NCBI GenBank assembly: GCA_002479655.1
Contig: DLOQ01000157.1
Span: 14,808-23,111 of the forward strand
Direction of reading: 5' to 3'
From: Lachnospiraceae bacterium UBA7480
GTDB lineage: Bacteria > Bacillota > Clostridia > Lachnospirales > Lachnospiraceae
DNA length: 8,304 nucleotides
Shown here: positions 6,206 to 8,304 of the stretch, piece after piece
Layout: each line of letters begins with the position of its first letter
How positions within the stretch are numbered: the stretch's first letter is position 1
Translations under genes and position numbers: made by a program
Notes under the pieces: generated by a model
Databases searched by the model: none
Seen by the model: only the letters and a program-made list of their open reading frames with translations
What the model was told of the DNA's origin: nothing

Positions 6206-6234
6206 TTGACAAAAAATTTAAATTGAGATATTAT
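6206..6234 (+). promoter_or_regulatory. Promoter of the SPFH-RHH operon
   Basis: A perfect -35 TTGACA (6206-6211), a 17-bp AT-rich spacer and TATTAT (6229-6234, 5 of 6) form a strong housekeeping-type promoter. Transcription would start near 6241, inside the inverted repeat at 6233-6259, giving a leader of about 55 nt. Confidence 0.75.
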
Positions 6235-6259
6235 AATGATATCAAAATAATATCATTAT
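6233..6259. promoter_or_regulatory. Perfect 10-bp inverted repeat over the start of transcription (candidate operator)
   Basis: The arms ATAATGATAT (6233-6242) and ATATCATTAT (6250-6259) are perfect and 7 bp apart. The repeat overlaps the end of the -10 box and the expected start site, the ideal place for a repressor. It also contains the octamers TGATATCA (6237-6244) and TAATATCA (6248-6255), whose starts are 11 bp apart, one helical turn. That is the layout used by ribbon-helix-helix repressors. The operon's second gene encodes such a protein, so autoregulation is a reasonable inference. As RNA it could form an AT-rich 5' hairpin instead. Confidence 0.6.
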
Positions 6260-6295
6260 GAAGAAGGAGCTTATTCTTCGGATGAGGAGGAGACT

Positions 6296-7309
6296 ATGAA
6301 AAAGGAATCCAATGAAGGTAATGTGGGAACCGTAAAGGAACGTGAGATCAGTAAGGCAAATGGCGGGAGCGCGCTGTTTGGAATTATCTTAGGAGCTGTG
6401 CTTTCCATCGCAGGGATGGTTCTTGGAGGTAACAGGGGAATGGGGATCATTGTTGCGGCGTGTCTGTTTCTGCTTGTCGTATTCTGTGTGATGATTTTCG
6501 GGCTGAAAGTCCTTCATCCCAATGAAGCGGCAGTATATACCCTGTTTGGAAGATATTACGGGACGATCAAAAATGCGGGATTTTATTTTATCAATCCGTT
6601 TGCGGTAAGCTACAATCCTTCCGCAAAATCTGTCATTGGAGAGATGGTGGATGCTTATGCGAAGTCGGGGCATGAAGGCACGGGCGGCAATGGACGCAAT
6701 ATAGAGGCCCATTTTGATAAAAAGATTTCAACCAAAACCATGACGCTCAGTAACCGCAAGCAGAAGGTCAATGACGCGCTGGGCAATCCCGTGATCATCG
6801 GGGCGGTGGTCATCTGGAGAGTGATTGATCCGACGAAGGCTGTATTTAACGTGGAGAACTACAATGTCTATCTTTCCATACAATGCGATACCATTATCCG
6901 AAATAATGCGCGGCTTTATCCGTATGATACGATGGAGGAGGATACGGATGAAAAGACGCTCCGCGGCAGCAGCCAGGAGATTGCGGATAAGATGAAACAG
7001 GAATTGCAGGAGAGGGTAGAGGAAGCGGGGATCGAGATCAAGGAAGTGCGGATCACCCATCTTGCTTATGCAGAGGAGATTGCCGCTGCAATGCTTCAGA
7101 AGCAGCAGGCGGTGGCGATCATCGCGGCGCGTCAAAAGATCGTGGAGGGCGCGGTCGGTATGGTAAGGATGGCGTTGGAACAGTTGGGAGAAGAGGAGAT
7201 CGTGATGCTTGACGAGGATCGCAAGGCTGCTATGGTCAGCAATCTGATGGTAGTTCTGTGCGGCAATAAGGATGCGATGCCGATCATTAACAGTGGTAGT
7301 ATATATTAA
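6296..7309 (+). CDS. SPFH/band-7 domain membrane protein
   Basis: SPFH (stomatin/prohibitin/flotillin/HflK-C) proteins form membrane-bound oligomeric scaffolds that organise membrane domains or control proteases. This 337-residue member has a charged N-terminus, two adjacent membrane helices (about 27-44 and 51-70), then the SPFH core from LKVLHPNEAAVYTLFGRYYG onward, including GNPVIIGAVVIWRVIDPTKA (163-182). An amphipathic, Glu/Lys-rich helical section (about 220-285) carries the usual alanine-rich end AYAEEIAAAMLQKQQA. It ends PIINSGSIY, typical of Firmicutes SPFH proteins that are followed by an RHH gene. Residues about 107-145 look like an expanded, Gly-rich loop (KSGHEGTGGNGRN). GAGGAGGAG just before the ATG is a strong Shine-Dalgarno. 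It is the first gene of a two-gene operon: the RHH gene starts 12 nt after its stop. It acts in the cytoplasmic membrane; its client is unknown. Confidence 0.92.
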   Translation: MKKESNEGNVGTVKEREISKANGGSALFGIILGAVLSIAGMVLGGNRGMGIIVAACLFLLVVFCVMIFGLKVLHPNEAAVYTLFGRYYGTIKNAGFYFINPFAVSYNPSAKSVIGEMVDAYAKSGHEGTGGNGRNIEAHFDKKISTKTMTLSNRKQKVNDALGNPVIIGAVVIWRVIDPTKAVFNVENYNVYLSIQCDTIIRNNARLYPYDTMEEDTDEKTLRGSSQEIADKMKQELQERVEEAGIEIKEVRITHLAYAEEIAAAMLQKQQAVAIIAARQKIVEGAVGMVRMALEQLGEEEIVMLDEDRKAAMVSNLMVVLCGNKDAMPIINSGSIY

Positions 7310-7311
7310 GT

Positions 7312-7316
7312 GGAGG
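7312..7316 (+). promoter_or_regulatory. Ribosome binding site that sets the GTG start of the RHH gene
   Basis: GGAGG (within TGGAGGTAAGT) lies five bases before GTG at 7322. The earlier in-frame GTG at 7310 abuts the SPFH stop, overlaps this Shine-Dalgarno and has none of its own, so it is not the start. Confidence 0.8.
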
Positions 7317-7321
7317 TAAGT

Positions 7322-7600
7322 GTGAAAAGTAATAATGAAATAACAGCAGAAGAACAACGCCTCCGGGAACGGCTTGTCAAGCTTGATGAGTTGGAAGCGG
7401 CGATCGCCGACAAGGAGAAGGAGCTGATCCGGCGTCAGAAGAGTGTAAAAGAGATGGAGAAGGCCAAGAAACAGATCCTTCTTCGACTTTCGCCAAAGTT
7501 GTGGGAGGAACTGGCAAAATGGGCGGAGGACGATTTCCGCTCCATCAATGGGCAGATAGAATATCTATTGGCGGATTGCGTGCAGAAACACCGGAAATAG
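7322..7600 (+). CDS. Coiled-coil ribbon-helix-helix (Arc-like) DNA-binding protein
   Basis: This small protein of 92 residues has two parts. The N-terminal half (about 9-48) is a charged helix rich in Glu, Lys, Arg and Leu (EEQRLRERLVKLDELEAAI) that probably forms a coiled coil. The C-terminal half has the ribbon-helix-helix pattern: a short strand ILLRLS (52-57), helix PKLWEELAKWAEDD (58-71) and helix RSINGQIEYLLADCVQ (73-88). RSINGQIEYLL is characteristic of Arc-like repressors, in which paired strands from a dimer enter the DNA major groove. It is the second gene of the SPFH operon, and the pairing of an SPFH gene with an Arc-like gene recurs in Firmicutes as far as I recall. The operon promoter carries a perfect inverted repeat, so this is the obvious candidate autorepressor. 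The long coiled coil could let it bind the SPFH protein or oligomerise. No strong terminator follows. Confidence 0.87.
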   Translation: MKSNNEITAEEQRLRERLVKLDELEAAIADKEKELIRRQKSVKEMEKAKKQILLRLSPKLWEELAKWAEDDFRSINGQIEYLLADCVQKHRK

Positions 7601-7608
7601 AGAGTGTT

Positions 7609-7643
7609 AAAATATTTGGAAAAAAGTTGAAAAATTTTGAAAA
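7609..7643 (+). promoter_or_regulatory. Phased A-tracts upstream of the ABC transporter promoter (probable bent DNA)
   Basis: A-tracts occur at 7609-7612, 7620-7625, 7630-7634 and 7640-7643, centres about 9.5-12 bp apart, close to one helical turn. The motif TTGA recurs at 7627, 7637 and 7648 with the same phase. Such phasing bends DNA and can act as an UP element or a protein-binding scaffold next to the candidate -35 at 7648. No GC-rich terminator hairpin for the SPFH operon is seen here. Confidence 0.5.
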
Positions 7644-7647
7644 TATT

Positions 7648-7677
7648 TTGAACTTTAATCGTTATATATAGTATAGA
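7648..7677 (+). promoter_or_regulatory. Candidate promoter for the ABC transporter gene
   Basis: TTGAAC (7648-7653) with an 18-bp spacer to TATAGA (7672-7677) is a fair match to the housekeeping consensus. A TATAAT at 7691-7696 has no -35 partner. Transcription from here would give a leader of roughly 165 nt that contains the 40-bp tandem repeat. Confidence 0.4.
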
Positions 7678-7756
7678 GTTGAAAAACAAAGTATAATGCA
7701 GTCTGGGTGTTTTGATAAAAGCGGGTTTTATGGCAGGAAACAAAATATAAAAGACA

Positions 7757-7836
7757 GCATAAAGGATACGGAAAAAGGATGGAAAGCAAAAATACGGCAT
7801 AAAGGATATAGAAAAAAGATGCAAAGCAAAAATACA
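7757..7836 (+). repeat. Tandem duplication of a 40-bp unit in the ABC transporter leader
   Basis: Two adjacent 40-bp units, 7757-7796 and 7797-7836, both begin GCATAAAGGATA and differ at five positions (35/40 identical). Each contains GATG, AAAGCAAAAATAC and A-rich stretches. The unit length is not a multiple of three and no credible gene covers it, so it is noncoding. The first unit carries four A(N)GGA motifs, the second only one. The downstream unit ends 13 bases before the ABC gene's ATG, so the duplication pushes the promoter away from the ribosome binding site. Confidence 0.85.
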
Positions 7837-7849
7837 GAAAGGAAACAGC

Positions 7850-8304
7850 ATGAGCTCATTAATAGAAATTCACGATATGCATAAGGTTTATAATCCGGGC
7901 GAAAACGAAGTCAGGGCGCTGGACGGGATTGATCTGTCCATAGACAGAAATGAATTTGTGGCGATCATCGGTCAGTCCGGTTCCGGTAAATCCACGCTGA
8001 TGAATATGCTGGGATGTCTGGATGTGCCGACAAGCGGACAGTACATATTGAACGGAGAAGATGTATCCGATCTTACGGATAATGAACTGTCGGATATCAG
8101 AAATAAGGAGATCGGTTTTATTTTTCAGGGATTTAATCTGATCGCGACATTGACGGCATTTGAGAATGTGGAACTGCCGTTGATTTACCGCGGTGTTCCG
8201 GGCAGGGTACGGGAGGAGCTTTCGGTCACTGCCCTGGAAAAGGTCGGTCTGGGCAATCGTATGGATCATAAACCTTCTGAAATGTCCGGCGGGCAGCAGC
8301 AGCG
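7850..8304 (+). CDS. ABC transporter ATP-binding protein, MacB/LolD type (3' end outside window)
   Basis: The frame is open from ATG 7850 to the window end (151 codons, partial), preceded by AAAGGA at a good spacing. The translation starts MSSLIEIHDMHKVYNPGENE and contains Walker A GQSGSGKST, the typical follow-on LMNMLGCLDVPTSG, the Q-loop region IGFIFQGFNLI and the signature SGGQQQR at the very edge; Walker B and the H-loop lie beyond. NMLGCLD followed by PTSGQYILNGEDV and NVELPLIYRG is the pattern of MacB/LolD/YknY-type ATPases, which energise an FtsX-like permease for export of peptides, antimicrobials or lipoproteins rather than import. The permease, and perhaps an HlyD-like adaptor, are expected downstream, outside the window. 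Its long AT-rich leader with bent DNA and a tandem repeat suggests regulated expression. The substrate cannot be told. Confidence 0.94.
   Translation, partial: MSSLIEIHDMHKVYNPGENEVRALDGIDLSIDRNEFVAIIGQSGSGKSTLMNMLGCLDVPTSGQYILNGEDVSDLTDNELSDIRNKEIGFIFQGFNLIATLTAFENVELPLIYRGVPGRVREELSVTALEKVGLGNRMDHKPSEMSGGQQQ

Noticed and set aside
6282..6299. Five-codon upstream ORF (MRRRL) whose stop overlaps the SPFH start
   Set aside because: Its codons are simply the purine-rich Shine-Dalgarno GAGGAGGAG; it has a poor upstream site, so it is probably coincidence.
7310..7321. GTG at 7310 as the start of the RHH gene
   Set aside because: It has no ribosome binding site and contains the GGAGG that correctly serves GTG 7322.
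7757..7836. CRISPR-like repeats
   Set aside because: The two units are directly adjacent with no spacer between them and there are only two copies.
7696..7884. 62-codon ORF upstream of and overlapping the ABC gene
   Set aside because: No ribosome binding site, very Lys-rich translation, crosses the noncoding 40-bp repeats and runs into the ABC gene in another frame.

Overview
The window looks like chromosomal DNA of a Gram-positive clostridium, most likely a member of the Lachnospiraceae. That is an inference from four things: moderate GC with purine-rich Shine-Dalgarno sequences, the secA-prfB gene pair, the protein styles (a GH25 lysozyme with an N-terminal membrane anchor, a DUF975 membrane protein, a GAF-GGDEF cyclase, an SPFH protein paired with a ribbon-helix-helix protein), and long AT-rich intergenic leaders. 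No rRNA, tRNA, CRISPR array, insertion sequence or phage gene is visible.

Layout. Positions 1-1525 (+) hold the 3' end of secA (protein export ATPase) followed after 36 nt by prfB (release factor 2), which is read through a programmed +1 frameshift at 472-478. On the minus strand, converging on prfB, lie in transcription order a membrane-anchored GH25 lysozyme (4751 to 3411), a structured intergenic region with hairpins and a candidate promoter, a small membrane protein with a TTG start (3231 to 2839), a one-base gap, a HExxH/CxxC putative metalloprotease (2837 to 2325), and a DUF975 polytopic membrane protein (2241 to 1555). A 263-nt divergent promoter region then separates the lysozyme from a GAF-GGDEF diguanylate cyclase (5015-6028, +), which ends at a strong terminator. 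A well-formed promoter overlapped by a perfect 10-bp inverted repeat drives a two-gene operon: a two-TM SPFH/band-7 protein (6296-7309) and a coiled-coil ribbon-helix-helix DNA-binding protein (7322-7600). An AT-rich, phased A-tract region and a leader with a 40-bp tandem duplication precede a MacB/LolD-type ABC ATPase (7850 onwards), cut by the window end in its signature motif.

How the genes fit together. secA and prfB are housekeeping. The rest are envelope and signalling genes. The lysozyme cleaves or remodels peptidoglycan from the outer face of the membrane. The cyclase makes c-di-GMP in response to something sensed by its GAF domain. The SPFH protein is a membrane scaffold whose operon carries its own candidate regulator and operator. 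The ABC ATPase energises an export or envelope complex whose permease lies outside the window. The least understood part is the tightly coupled pair at 2325-3231 (small membrane protein plus HEQEH zinc-protease-like protein) with the neighbouring DUF975 gene. It and the SPFH/RHH operon are the best candidates for little-described systems.
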